A stretch of 64,000 nucleotides of DNA from Homalodisca vitripennis (Eukaryota; Arthropoda; Insecta; Hemiptera; Cicadellidae). The position numbers were made by a program, and so were the translations under genes. Shown here piece by piece: positions 22,744-35,907 of this stretch. The stretch's first letter is position 1. Each line of letters opens with the position of its first letter. The stretch spans positions 68,871,501 through 68,935,500 of the forward strand of contig NC_060213.1 in assembly GCF_021130785.1 (NCBI RefSeq), given 5' to 3'. The notes under the pieces were generated by a model that was not told the DNA's origin, did no database searches, and saw only the letters and a program-made list of their open reading frames with translations.

Positions 22744-24235
22744 ATGGAAATAAAATTAAAAAATACTATGCTTAACAATAATAATAAATACATTAAGGAA
22801 CCGGCAGGTCCTTCACATCAACACGTGGCAATCGTACAAAATTATCTAACAATAAACCACAGAAAACTGAAAACAATAAAACTGTATGACAAACTAAAAC
22901 ACCGGAGAGTCAACATTTTGTATCCCTCTAAAGGTACTAAAAGATTCTTTGCCGAGTAAAACACTTAGTGAGTATGTCTGAGGGTATCACTTCATGGATC
23001 ACTGGTGTATGACTGGTTTATACCTTCCAGTTGAACCTACCACTGGGCACAGTAAAAACCGTTGTGTCACTTCAATCTGGGCAACCATATGGATGTCCAG
23101 TAGCGACACAACACTAACTGCAAATGTTGAGATTCTGGGAATCTAGGATAATGTGATAGGTCTAGTCTACTACGGGAGATGACTGGTGGGGTTTATTCTC
23201 TTAATTATCAGAGGTTCTTGCTAGCCTCAACAAGGGTATGCCACCCCTGCTTGCTTTGACTGGAGAGACTGGTTCAGAGATGGCCTCCCCTTCTTCCGAG
23301 GGGACATGACTGAGATTAGTACCCTAATTATTCATTATGGATCTTGATGCCAAGAAGAACTGACCTAAAAACCATAATCTTTGCATGAAGATACATGTCT
23401 ATGAAGTTATTAGATTAGGTAGAAATACTTATCATTGATATTTTACACTGAATAATAAATAAATTGACTCCTTAGAGAAAAATTATAGAACCTTATATGT
23501 TTTTATTGATATATTTAAAGCTTTTGAGTCTATAGAGAGACATTTATTTTTGAGTAATTTGATTAAATTGGAGTCCTAGACATAGTCTTAAATTGGTTTG
23601 TACGTTATCTAGTTTATATCAGTCGAACTCAAGTTGTTAGTATAATCTATATTAACAATGATATTTTGTAATTATTTTAAACCGATTCAAACAACTGTGA
23701 AAAACTGAATGTAACTGCAAAACAACTTTAGCGTAAGAATTGGTACTAAGTATATAAAACAGCTTAGCAAGCATTAGATTTATTATGTAAATTATTTTCT
23801 TACAAAATTTCAACTTTTACTGTGTTTAAAACTGCATGCGATTTCCAGCTGATAAAGAGAGTAGACCAATAATATCTATTATCAGGGTGTAATCATTGAT
23901 GGAAAACTCAGATTATAACCACATGTTATTTGTAAAAAATCCAAATCAAGACAATTGTACTACAAATTTCTTGAATTGGGCCTATTTCTTAATATAATGA
24001 GTAAAAACAGTAAACTTTCTGTATGCAGTGTCAGTTCCCCAATACGGTTCATAGTATTGGGAAGGGCTTACCACACTGTATTTTAATCTGTAAATGTTAT
24101 TCATTAATCAAACATCATAGCAGCTATATATTAAAAATCATCATTTTTCATCTAAACTGTTACTTATGGCGACAAATTACAATTAAGCATTTATTTACTG
24201 TGACTGTACAAGCCTACAAATACTCTCATTAGGAT
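22744..24235 (+). mobile_element. decayed Jockey/CR1-like LINE (copy B)
   Basis: Scattered across frames are RT remnants: FIDI-KAFESIERHLFLS near 23500-23550, GVIIDGKLR (GxxID of the thumb region) near 23890, LYYKFLELG near 23955 and YAVSVPQYG…YWEGLT near 24025-24075. The 5' part is a 71-codon open frame (22744-22959) followed by a more GC-rich stretch (23030-23350) of unknown meaning. The same element, with the same lesions, sits in copy C at 39292-40785, so it was inserted and already dead before B and C separated. Confidence 0.65.
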
Positions 24236-24304
24236 GCGAACAAAACATTTTACGTTTTATTACGTTTGGTACTGTGGCTATAAGGACTAATATATGGTTG
24301 TGAG

Positions 24305-26185
24305 AAAATATATTTTTTTAACTACACAATCGTAGGTAGCTAGTATGTAGTACTAGTATGTAATATTTATCTACTAATTTGTTTGGTCTTACCCAAATAA
24401 TGCGTCATCAACATCAACAAAGAGAAATGTAAACTTGTACATCATCAACCAAAGTTTTGAAAGCTTATACGTTCTATATAAATGATAATTAAACATATTG
24501 GAGGGAATTTACATATTGTATTCCTAGCATTCCTAATTTAATTTATTGCCATTGAAACATATTTCCATTTCCCGAATAACTTCTCCATCGTTTAATACCA
24601 AATAAAAACTTGTAAAAAACTGATATTGAAGCTTAAGAACTCACTACGAGCCGCTTAAGAAGAAAAGTAACGTTATAAATTGTTTTCTGAGAACCTCTTC
24701 TTCGTACTGAAAAATATAGCTGTTACTTTATTTTATTACCTGTGTTTACTTTATAATTTGAAACTTTTTACCCGACCTAATAACGTTTAGGTGTTCATTA
24801 TCACGCATAAAACCGCGAATTCACTATGATTCGGTAATAGATATAAGGATAACACAGGTAAATCTGATATGAACATTACTTATATTGAATAATAAGTATA
24901 ATATAAAACATTGATGGAAAATTATCGGTCAAACATAAAATATCACACAACGAATGGTGAATATTATATCTTTTCTCGTGTGGATTCACCGCTTAAGGGT
25001 TTAAAATAGGTGTCAATTATAACTCCAAAAATGATTATTATCTACTCTTTAGCATTCCTGAATCAATAGTAGTCTTGCTGGTCCATATAGGTTAAGAAGT
25101 CTGAAATAAAAGTTTCGTGCTTGGAAAATGTTACAATAAAGATGTCAGCACGAGGAATAATTTCAAGAATTTCAGGTCCGTAATACAAATTACTATTGAT
25201 TGAATATTTATAATCATCAAATTACTCTTTTATGTAATTATGTTTAACATAAAAAACGAACTAAACCGACCAATCACCACGCGCGGAGTTAGAATTTAAC
25301 TGTGTTTAGCAAGAATTTCAAATTCCAATTTTAGTAAATGTTTTATTCAATTTTACCATTTACAATAACAAATTTTAATTAATTTCAAATTATGTACAAT
25401 GTTTTAGTAAACAAAATATATTTCTATAGTTAAAATTTGTGCAATTCTTATTTTCATTCAATTCCTTGTTCCTATTGTGCAATTTAATAATATTCATATC
25501 AATAAATATTCTACCGAGAAAAAGACGTTGTCACGTAAAATCTTCGCCCGTAAAACCGACTTTACAGGCAACCATAATTTTTTTTAACTATGCAATCGTA
25601 GGTAGCTAGTATGTAGTGCTACCTCTTCTTCGAACCTAAAAATGTAGCTTTTACTTTAATTTAATACCTGTGTTTTCCTTATAATTTGAATCATATAATC
25701 CGACCTAATAGCTTTTAGGTACTCATTATCACGAAAAAAATGTACTTTACAAGCGAATTCACTATAATTCAGTAACATAAATAAGTATGATACCTGTAAA
25801 TCTGATATGAACATTACTTACATTGAATAATAATTATAATATAAAACGTTGATTGGAAATTATCAGTCAAACATAAAATATCACACAACGAACGGTGAAT
25901 ATTATATCTTTCCTCGTGTGGCTTCACCGTTTAAGGGTTTAAAATAGGTATCAATTATAACTACCAAAATGATAATTATCTACTCTTTAGCATCCCTGAA
26001 TCAATAGTAGTCTTGCTGGTCCATATAGGTTAAGAATTTCGAAATAAAACTTACGGGCTTGGAAAATGTTATAATAAAGATGTCAGCACGAGAAATAATT
26101 TTAAGAATTCCAGGTCCTTAATAGAAATTACTATTGATTGAATATTTATAATCGTCAAATTACTCTTTTATGTAATTATGTTTAA
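24305..26185. repeat. imperfect tandem duplication plus ~330-bp insert (copy B)
   Basis: The sequence at 24305-24350 and 24693-25240 is repeated at about 25577-26185, with an internal gap of about 340 bases in the second repeat. Between the repeats, 25243-25570 holds unrelated sequence beginning AACGAACTAAACCGACCAAT and ending in a GC-richer ACCGACTTTACAGGCAACC, which may be a small mobile element that I cannot name. Copy C has one block: its left part matches the first B block and its right part continues like the second. Confidence 0.8.
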
Positions 26186-27206
26186 CATAATTTTCTATTA
26201 TCTACATTATGTAGTTTAACTTTACCGATATTTTAACATTTCTGTGGATACGCTTTACACTACTCAGAAACTATACATGAAACATTAATTAAACAATGTT
26301 ACGTAAAATAAATAACTGTTTGCATTATATTTTATAACATAAGAAAAAAGTATGAAATCTTGAAAACAAATTTTAAGAATATTGTTTTGAATTTCCATTT
26401 TCCTGGAACTAGTAGATAGCCTATATTATAAAACAAAGGCTTAATAAAATATTTTAAAATTGGTAAGAAAGAATTGGATTTTCTTTCTGTCCCTTTCCAT
26501 TAATCTTTAGCGATACCCTCTTACCTTTAATAAGTCTTTTTTTAACAAATACTTTCTATCATTGATAATTTTTACTACAATTTTAATATTAATCTAGGAA
26601 ATAAATTCATTCTTCCTCCATTTATATAATATTATTGATCGGTTATGATTGATTATTATTACATTAATTATTATTGTTCCATTAAACCGATCGTTTTATT
26701 TCCACACCTCAAGCAGTCACTTTTGACGTATAAAATTAGTGTTACATTCATTTTTAACACTACCCAACAAATCTGTAGTTCAACTTTTGCTTTGTTAAAA
26801 ATATTATGAGAGATCAAACATATCGTTTTATATGGAGGACGGAATAATATATTCTATAGCATATTAGTAATGATTTAAAAAGAGTTATATATTTTGATAA
26901 TATTTACTGACCCATACAATTTGGTACTATTTAGAAATAATATATTTAAAAAATAATATTTAATACTAAAACTTGTAATATTTTTAATTTTAATTAAAAT
27001 TTTGCATTCACCCAATTAATGTCTTTAATGTCCATTAATTTTTCATGAGGCATACACCTACAATACATAAACAAATATACCAAAACATATAATTTCTTCG
27101 AAATTATAACAAATTTCATCAGCTAAATATTAATACAATTTTGTAAAATCAAGATCCATAGGAACATTTACATTTGAGTGTGAATTAAAGTACGTTACAC
27201 ACTCAG

Positions 27207-27295
27207 AAATTCTCTTGCATCAAAGTGTAGGAATATTCAATTATATGGGCATCCGCACTCTAGAAATTACGTTTAACGCGGATCAAGGATGTCAG
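27207..27295 (+). other. possible coding exon (copy B), weak
   Basis: Acceptor-like ACACACTCAG|AA and donor-like GTCAG|GTAATA flank 89 bases. These stay open for 29 codons in the phase left by the signal-peptide exon (EILLHQSVGIF…). Copy C (43912-44000) keeps the frame with one Arg-to-Pro change, but copy A has a stop. It is more than 10 kb from the upstream exon, and 29 open codons can occur by chance, so this is only a candidate. Confidence 0.12.
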
Positions 27296-29826
27296 GTAAT
27301 ACCTACACCCTTAGAATATTAAATCCCGTATTATTTAAAGAGTAGAAGGGTAACGGACATGTGCTTGGGCAGAAGAAGAACAACGCCATTCGAGATACTC
27401 ACACTCAAAGCCTTTTAAAAGTAAATAAAATTAAAGAGAGCTAATATGTTGACTAATACAGAGACCAGTCACCTAAATATATGTCATCGTGTACATCTAT
27501 AAAACCAATCCAGGCAAATTTATTGTGAGTCTTTTAATTAAAAATGAGTTCAAAAGCATATTTGTAAGCACTAATCTTAAAAACGGTTAGTGCATTGCGG
27601 CTAATTGCTTTTGCACAATATTTTTAAAAGTAAGAGGAAGGTTTATTTGACGAGAAATATTCGTAAAGTTACCTGGAATATTTTAGAACTTGGAACAAAT
27701 GGTAAGATTTATGCTCCAAAAATCATCGTCTCCATTGCATGGTCCGAAATACGATTGAACTAAATATAAAGGTATGTATAATTGCGATTTAATTTTAGTA
27801 TAATCTGCAATGGAGTTGTTGTTTGACAAATGTAGTCTTTTGGATAGTGTTTACATGCAATTGGTTAACTACATTGCTGTATTCACATGACATTCTACCA
27901 ATTATAGGATAATTATTTTTATATATAAAACACACATATATAATTATATATACATGTTACTTTTTTATCAGATAAACAATGCGACTCAACTATAGAGCTG
28001 TAAACGGTGTTATACGAGTATAAGGCTAGAAATAAATGAGTTTTGAGGCAAAAGTATTTGTATCATCTTGATCGAGGCAAAAAAGCACATTAAGGTGGGA
28101 ATTTTAAATATAATTGCTTAGATCTAGAAATGCTTCTACACGTGAAACAACTATAAAAATATTACATCCTATAATAGAATTAAATCTACCTATTGTACGC
28201 TTACTCTTGTTTAGACAATTTTCTTGGCGCGCAACATAATACATCATAAGTTCTGTTAATAAATAACATTTGGACTTATTCTTTGCAAAGCAGCGGATAA
28301 AAGCTAAAAAGAATATAAAAAATACAAATTTAATTCAAATTTATTTAAGAATAGAAATATGTTTTACACTATAAGAAACAAAGTTACATATATAATAAAA
28401 TATACAAGATTTTGTGTTTTTATCTATTCTAACTAAAAAAAGTAATAAAACATAGCCCATATTAGAGTACCAAATTGTAAATATATATTTTTAAATCAAA
28501 TACTTCCTTCAAGTTATTTTTCAACCCTTCTTCCATAATCATAATTAAATTAAATAAAAAACATCTCATATATAAAAAAAATTAACAGAAAAACTTAAAA
28601 TTATTAGTTAAATTTTACAACTGAGTTCCTTAGTAATATTATAAAAAATTAGTGTTTTTTAAGGTCTAGTATAAATCAAGATTTATCGTGTAATACTGTT
28701 AACAAATATCAAAGCGAAGATGCATTATATTAATTGCAGGTTTATACAACACTAAAATTATAGATTTTCTATGTTTCCCTTGTTAACGCCATACTTATAG
28801 TGCTTACTAGGATAATCTTAATTTAGAAAACTTTTTAAGAGTCCTTAAAAAAACGAAGTTTTTTTTAAAGTAGAGTCAAATTTATTTCATATATGCATCA
28901 TACCCTACATAAAAGTATGTATTAAATGTATTTCAAATTACTGTATGATACATTTTTAGACATAAAACTTGTAGTTAACCCTTTCACGGTCAGTGTACTC
29001 CGATTAAAACCCTTGCCTATCGCAGTCAACCCAATAAATCGTTTATTTAAATATAATGTTTTGTAAAATATTTGTAAAGAGTTTCGATATCACACATTGG
29101 TTTCTATGAAAAATTATGGTCTACAATCGTTTAGAAAAATTTCTTACTAATTATTCTATTCTGTGTTTTTATAATTGCCATTATGGTTATCAATAATGAT
29201 ACTATAAAACTAAAAATACAAAAGTAAAATCCAGCGGATACGTTTACCAAATGTAATGCAAAACCTTATTAAGATACCTATACATTAAGTATATTTTTTA
29301 ATATCCGATTGCATTTCCTTCTTCATAAGAATAATTCTGATTTGAGAGGTCATAACATATAGTTAAATACAATTATTTCAAATGAGATCCATAAGGTAAA
29401 CATAAACTTCTCACCACATGTACGACAGACAGGTGATAATGGTAACTATTCACACGGTAAACTGAAAACTTCAAACTAATACGTCATTGAAATTAAATGA
29501 AATGTAATAAAATATTTTATTATTTGAGGTAAAATTTGAGCTTCATGGTCCTTTCTTACATTTAACCTCATATAGAAACTAGAACAAAATATTCTTATTT
29601 TTAAATATTAATAAAACTAAATATTTATTGTAAACATTTTCAATATAAACAACAATAAGTAAATTTTAATTAAGAATAAAAATAAAATATGTAGAGCGAT
29701 AAAAAGGTATATAAAAATATTTATAAACACATACATTACTTACACGCAAAATAATAGCATGTACTTGCGTATAATGAATATTAAAAACACACTATCCTCA
29801 CACTCTCTACTCATGCCAGTGCAACC
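27296..29826. other. AT-rich 3' part of copy B, no gene recognised
   Basis: The stretch is collinear with 44001-46543 in copy C. The last ~300 bases, read on the minus strand, may be the 3' UTR of the junction LINE (an AATAAA-type motif lies near 29620). TTAACCCTTTCACGGTC near 28976 looks like a piggyBac-type end, but no partner end was found. Confidence 0.5.
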
Positions 29827-31205
29827 TCAGCGAAGAGACCTATGCCGACCCCGCCCCAACCATCCACCCAGATAGTGCTCCCTCAGCGACGCCACAAACC
29901 AAGGACGACTCTCCATGAATTTTATACTACGAGGAAGGGAATTCCGCAGACGACATGCTGTTACTACAAAAGACTTGTCATATACAGCAGTTCTGTGCAA
30001 CGGCATGCGGAGCACAGACGAACCATGTCTATCCACACCACTTTCAGAGAAACATTGGAAATCGTTTAAGAAATAATTTGGAAAGTCAGAATTTAAAATT
30101 AATAGATCAATGTTAAGACTTTTACTTACACTCAGCCATTCGGATGTTATGTCCCCTACCTGTACACACTGCCTTCAGCGAGACAGATAAGACCTCAGCC
30201 ATTGCAGGACATTTTCTGAAAAACCAATTATTTTCAATTTAGCCAATAGGAGTCTGTAGTTTACACAATCAAAAGCCTTTGAGAAATCAAAGAGTGTCAG
30301 TATTGTGCTTAGTTTTTGGTCCATTGCGAATCGTATATATGCAGTGACTTTCAGTAAAGCAGTTTCAGTACTATGTCCTGTTCGAAATCCGGATTGTAAA
30401 TCATTTAGAACGTTATTGACAAGATGTTGGAACTTGTTCAATGGGCGGACAAAAGCAGACTTCCAAAGTAAAGGGAAAGTACTCTGTGTCAGTGACATGT
30501 TGAAAATCTATGTGACTATTGGGAGGGTCGCAAAAATAATGATTATTATTAATTTAATTTTTATGCCGTTAGACCCTTTAGCATTACTGCCAATACGGCG
30601 AATGGATTTCAAAACGTCTGATTGTATTACAGGTTTGAAAGTAAATTTTTCATATTCGTGCCGATTGATAGGCATATTTATAAGTTCTTTAGCATAATTC
30701 GTAACTTTGTTTGTATTGAGAGTCTGACAACATGAAACAAAATAGTAATTAGAGATCATTTAAGGATAATTGGATCGGAGGAGAAGCGCGGTCTTTGCCC
30801 AAACCGTGCTTCCTAACATTGCGCTACAAACCGCTAGATGACTATTTCTTCTCAAAAAGTATACGCGTGTATCTCAATCTGGAATTTCGTAGAAGTTGTT
30901 TAACTCTATTTCTAATTTGTAGATATTTAACTGTTAAAACGGGGTCACTAGCTCGGCGAGCTCTCTTATACGGGGAATCACGTTGAGACATCAAGTTAAG
31001 AATTTCACACGTGATCCAAGGCACTGGGCGCTACTTTTTTAAGGGTTTGGTAACAACTGGTGAATTTTTATCGTATAGCCCCAGAATGGTGTTGTTAAAA
31101 GTTTCAACCATGTCATCGACAGATTGCAATGTCTGTAGTTTCTGCCATGGGATCGAATAAACATACTACATAAAAGAGGCTTCGTCCATATTTCTAAAAT
31201 ATTAA
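29827..31205 (-). mobile_element. Jockey/CR1-like LINE at the B/C junction, deleted
   Basis: This is the same element as 9727-11851. The minus strand gives linker segments (CEILNLMSQRDSPYKRARRA, 30842-31024; 30508-30759), an RT start with LTLFDFSKAFDCVNYRLLL (30175-30498) and, unlike the A/B copy, the family's C-terminal domain (TACRLRNSLPRSIKF, 29827-30036). RT sequence between motif B and the C-terminus is missing near 30065-30130. The endonuclease is gone because LINE sequence joins copy C directly near 31200-31211. Confidence 0.85.
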
Positions 31206-31438
31206 GGTTACGCTGCAACTTTAATAAAAAGCTAGGTGAATAATTTTATAAATTGGCACACCTGAGCTTGAGCTATTCGTAAAGGGTGGATATTTATACA
31301 GAATTTTTAATTATATTATAAGAGCCTACCGTTAAAAATATGTCAATTATTTTGATTAATTGTAGTTTTTATTATATTTATGACAAGTATGTTATAAATG
31401 TTTGCATTGTCTACGCATACAAAAACCTCTCATATGCG

Positions 31439-31555
31439 TATAAACAGTTGCATTAAATGATAGTATTATTCAGTTCTGTGCTGCGTTGCAAGTTTTAAGA
31501 ATTTAGTTCAGTGTGAAGTTTTTGAAAATCAATAAAGTATTTGTGTTGACATAAT
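31439..31555 (+). promoter_or_regulatory. core promoter and 5' exon of copy C, donor lost
   Basis: TATAAA (31439-31444) and TCAGTT (31470-31475) keep the same 33-base spacing as in copy B. The exon that follows ends ACATAAT, but the next bases are TTAAGC instead of GTAAGC, so the donor is destroyed. A possible replacement donor TTAG|GTAATT lies 29 bases further on. The kappaB-like site upstream in B reads GAGCCTACC here and no longer matches. Confidence 0.4.
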
Positions 31556-33930
31556 TTAAGCTTAATTAATAAAATGTTTATTAGGTAATTCTAGACAAGA
31601 ATCATCAGGGGATTAGTTTCAAAGCTCTGTCATCTCATTCGACAGTCTCGTGCGGAAAGGCGGACAGAGATTGGATTGTCTTCAAACTATTGGGGTAGAC
31701 TTCTCTAAACGCTCTGAAGCCCGCAGTTATACAATATAGATTACAATTATATCACTAAAATTGAAACCTATTCTCTGAAAAATTTATTTTTAAACGATTT
31801 TCGTAGGGATGTACCTAATGTAATTACTACTTGGCCAGAACACTGAAAGAAATTTCGTATTTATATCAAAGTCACATTTGCTTGAACATTTACAGACGCG
31901 CAAACGCACGCTTTTGCACATAGTCACAATTGCTATAAGAGTATTTGCTACACGTAGCTTAGGTACATTCTTAAGATGATTCTCCTTTAAGTAAACTGTT
32001 ATGATATAAATATAGAAACAAAGTATAAACATTCATAAAAGTTATTATAGGTAAACTAATGTTAATATATATATGTATTTAATAATAAAGTTAATAATCT
32101 TGTTATAAATTAAATCACTCTTGATATGTCAGATATGGTTCTTATTATTACATCTAAAATTCTCACTGAATGACCACCATTATAATAAAAAAATAAAGGA
32201 AATTATTAATCATGTTTAATGACATTTACAAAGTTATACACCATGAAAATCTAATGTTTTATCTCTGAGTGTTTGTGTCACCCAATTAAGTAAAAGCTGC
32301 TGCACCAGTTACACTGAAGTTTTATACAGACATTTTTGTCCCTGGTTCTAATATTATATTAAAAAAAACCTTCGGTCTACGCCATACTTCAAAAAACCAC
32401 TGAGCCATAGAGGCACCAAACTGCTGTTGACACTTTCAAACTGTCTTTGAAGTTTCAGCTGAATTACATAAAAAAATACTGAAGTAGATGTTTACATTAA
32501 AACTTTATAAATCGTTGTTTCAGTGCTTGATTAGTAGTAAAATGCAGTAACAAATACAAAGTTCAGTTATAACTTTCATTTCAGATTGAGCCATTACAAA
32601 ATTAAAAATATCCCATCTCATCTTAATCAGACCCATCTTAATCAATAAACCTAGAAACTTTTGAGCATGATACATTCAAAATTGTTTGGCTTCCTTGAAA
32701 TTAAGGTATGGCATTGTTACACTAATATGCCTCTACGAACTATACTTTTTTAGAATTCAGTCCGTATAATTAGACTTATACATAACAAATCTACAGTTAG
32801 GGTTACGACAAAATCATTAATATGGACTTGAAACCAGTTTTCTTCATGTTATCTATACAGTAGTTTTCTATATTCTTTAGTTAATCTGTACACTCGGGCA
32901 AAGTTTCATAGTTTGGAAAATTTATACACTCGGGGTCTTGGATTGGCATGCAATTCTTGCGTACCAAGACAATCCAAAGGTCATTGATGACAAAGCTAGA
33001 CAATCCACACGTTCTTAATGAAAAAGCTAGACAATTCACATATCTTTGATGATAAAGCCAAATTGAAAGTTTCACTATTGAGTTATGCTGAAGTACCTTC
33101 AATTTAGGGATGAGTTATATACAAAACATATTTCTGCTAAGCTGATTCAAGGGATTTTGCCTTATTTAATTCTTAATTAAGTATTAAACCTTTATTCTCT
33201 ATATTCTTGTTCAATTTAGGTTTTTGTTTAAACAAAACATAAGAGCCCGACGGCTGTGCATATTGCTTAATTTTATTGCTGGAAAAGTTTCAAAACTGCA
33301 ATTATTTTGAATTAAAAATGTATTTATTACGGTTCTGATTAATAAACAGATTATCATTGTAATATACTCAATATTATTTATTTCTTTTACATGTTTACGA
33401 TTTCATTCTATATTGGTCTACAACACATTTACAATATACGATTGTTCTAAATGAATACAGTGCTGATGTATAATTAATCTTAACTGATCTAAAAGCGGGA
33501 AAGTAGGTATTGAATTCTATGATTAATATTTTTGAAGTATTGTGCAACTTTCCATAACCGTAGAACTGTTTTAGCACCCCCTCTTTCAATAATGTTACCT
33601 ACATTTCTCTGTCTGCTTCAGTGAATTTATGATGAGTTCTGTAGTGCTAACAAAGAGTTTCACCACCTACAGACATGTTTCCACTGTCTCGCCTCTTATA
33701 ATGTTAACTACATTTTTCTGTTGTAATAATATTATGATGTGGTCTGTGATGTTAACCGAGATTTTCACCACCCATAGACTGCCTCACCTTCAATAATGTA
33801 ACCTAATGTATTACAATTGTTGAGGTTAAATGTAAGAAAGGGGATATGTGGCTCTTTTATTGCCTCTGTACTTATGTACACATAAACAATTATGACAATG
33901 GCTATGACCACTTACCTATTACTGTTGCAG

Positions 33931-34085
33931 TAAAACTATGATGTGGTCTGTACTGCTAGCCGTGAGTCTCGGCATGCTGCTGTTGGAGGTTATCCCCTCA
34001 TCACAACAACAACTTTTTGACGACAATGAATTAGCCCCCACATTTGTCCCGCCAAATGGGGGTAGAAAAAGAGATGTGAGTGATG
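33931..34085 (+). CDS. secreted small-peptide gene, signal-peptide exon (copy C)
   Basis: The acceptor TTACTGTTGCAG (ending 33930), leader and signal peptide are identical to copy B, with ATG at 33938 and the donor GATG|GTAAGC at 34086-34087. After FDD the peptide changes to NELAPTFVPPNGG followed by RKR and DVSD, one codon longer than in B. GG-RKR is a standard amidation plus dibasic-cleavage arrangement in secreted peptide precursors; B has RPQR at this place. Unspliced, the frame would end after DGKHSN as in B. The family is unknown. Because copy C's 5' exon donor is lost, expression of this copy is uncertain. Confidence 0.6.
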
Positions 34086-35718
34086 GTAAGCATTCTAATT
34101 AAAAATAAAAAAAAGAAAAAGATTAAACACAATGTAATAAAAAGTTTATTTCATAAATTAAATTATCTAAAATACAAAGAAAAGGTGCTACGAAAATGGT
34201 ATAATTCAACGAAAAAATTACTAATTAGTTTTATTAGAAAATTGGTACATGTATGAACCTATATATTTATTTTTCATCACGTACTACTACTAGTTTTAAA
34301 AGAATTTATCAAGGGATAAACAAACACGACTACTTTAAATATACGACGAATCTCCGAGTTCCATTTGATAAAGTAAGTTTGTACATACGCACAACTGTGG
34401 CTTGATTATAAAACCAATCATTTTCATAATTGGGGAATTATGTGGGGAAAGAGTTGCAACCCCTTTAGAGCAATATATTTTATTTTTCTACGTCTCAAAG
34501 TTGTATAAATGTTGAATTTGGCACACATATAATTCATGCTATGAAAAATTAAAAAACTTACGAACGTAACAGTGAGGTAAGTAAATCGTGTCAAATTTAA
34601 CCAATAGGTACGCAATTTATAAGGGTTACATAACGGTATGACGGGATATTTGCTACATCAAGTTCGACAAGTAAATAATTTATTTCCTAAAAAATACGAA
34701 TATTAGTACAAAAAGAGTCATATGAATATTAAAAATCTATACTTACATAAAATACCACTCTGTTATGACAAATGAAATATATAGTTTTAATAGGATAATA
34801 GGGTCCCTAGTCATAACCTGTCTAGGGATTCCATCAGATAAGGTCATAATTTAAATAAAAATTTCATCTGCTGTTGTAGACACTATAACTCATTTAGCCA
34901 TACATTTATTTATTGTTACACTTACATAACTGGCGCACCAGAGAGAATTATTGAAACTTAGACATATACTTTAGGAATTTAAACATAAACAGAATAAACT
35001 AATTTTGTAAAATTGTATATATATATATATAAAATGTATACAAATGTTTTAACACTGCCACAGACTGCCAAACCAAAATGACAAATATTAAAGGTTTTCC
35101 TTTTTAAACTTATTTTAAAGAAACCTTATACACTTCCATATTTACATACCACAGTATCATATGTTATAATAGATAATAAATTTGTTATTGAATAATAGTT
35201 TACAAAATCCTCCACGCTGCTTATATCCATACTAATAAGGATGCCCCAGTAAAATAAATTTTAATATCGTAGACCGTTAATTCAACGTTTGGACCGGATT
35301 AAGATTCCCGCTAAATATGATTACAAAACTGTAATTATTAAAGTTTTAATTTTAATGAATTGACGTGTCACCTGAAATAAATAGAACAAATATACACCTT
35401 AAAGTTTCAATTTTTGTATTTTACTCTTGCTATCTGCCAAAGTTCTCTATATGCTAATCCGTAAAGACGTTCTACTAGTTAAGAATTTGTAGTCCACATG
35501 TATATTACACTCTAGTATTGAAAGTTCTTAAACATATTTGATGAAGACATAGGTGGATAGGAAGGAATATAGGGCTGTATGGGAGACACCTAATAGTATT
35601 AAATAGTTCTGCTTTCCTAAACAGTAAAAAATTCAAGATTCTTATTTCAAAAACGCCCCAAAGTTGTATTTAAAGATTAGAAACAATTACCCACTGATTG
35701 ATTGTTGAAAGGGCGAGT

Positions 35719-35907
35719 TTAAATCGTCCAGGTTTGGCTGCCGAATCGGTTGTTTTGAGACCAGATTTGTTAATTTTGGCTGGCAGATCGGTTGATTTGG
35801 CGGGCAGATCGGATGATTTGGAGGCCAAATTGGTACATTTGGCGGGGAGATCGGTCGATTTGGCGGGCAGAACGGTTGATTTGGCGGCCGGATAAGTTGG
35901 TTTGTCC
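35719..35907. repeat. 21-bp minisatellite, nine units (copy C)
   Basis: This is the counterpart of 18906-19115 with one unit less (one GGCAGAACGGTTGATTTGGC unit) and a few base changes. Open frames on both strands shrink by exactly seven codons. Confidence 0.95.

Larger units (their letters stand above)
13801..29833 (+). repeat. copy B of the tandem segment
   Basis: From 'cgctgc' at 13801 this aligns with copy C from 31211. It continues through 'ctactcatgccagtgcaacctcagcga' ending at 29833 (46550 in C). The offset falls from 17410 to 16717 across the copy because of private insertions: SINE at 14645-14984, extra duplication at 21616-21895, extra block near 25243-25850 in B; and the piggyBac-like element in C. 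Outside these blocks differences are scattered single bases. It contains the secreted-peptide gene start, a decayed LINE, and long AT-rich intron-like stretches in which I see no further features. Confidence 0.95.

Noticed and set aside
22744..22959. Conserved 71-residue lysine-rich protein gene in B and C
   Set aside because: The two copies differ by five amino acid changes and one silent change, no splice or promoter signals fit, and the frame lies at the start of a decayed LINE.
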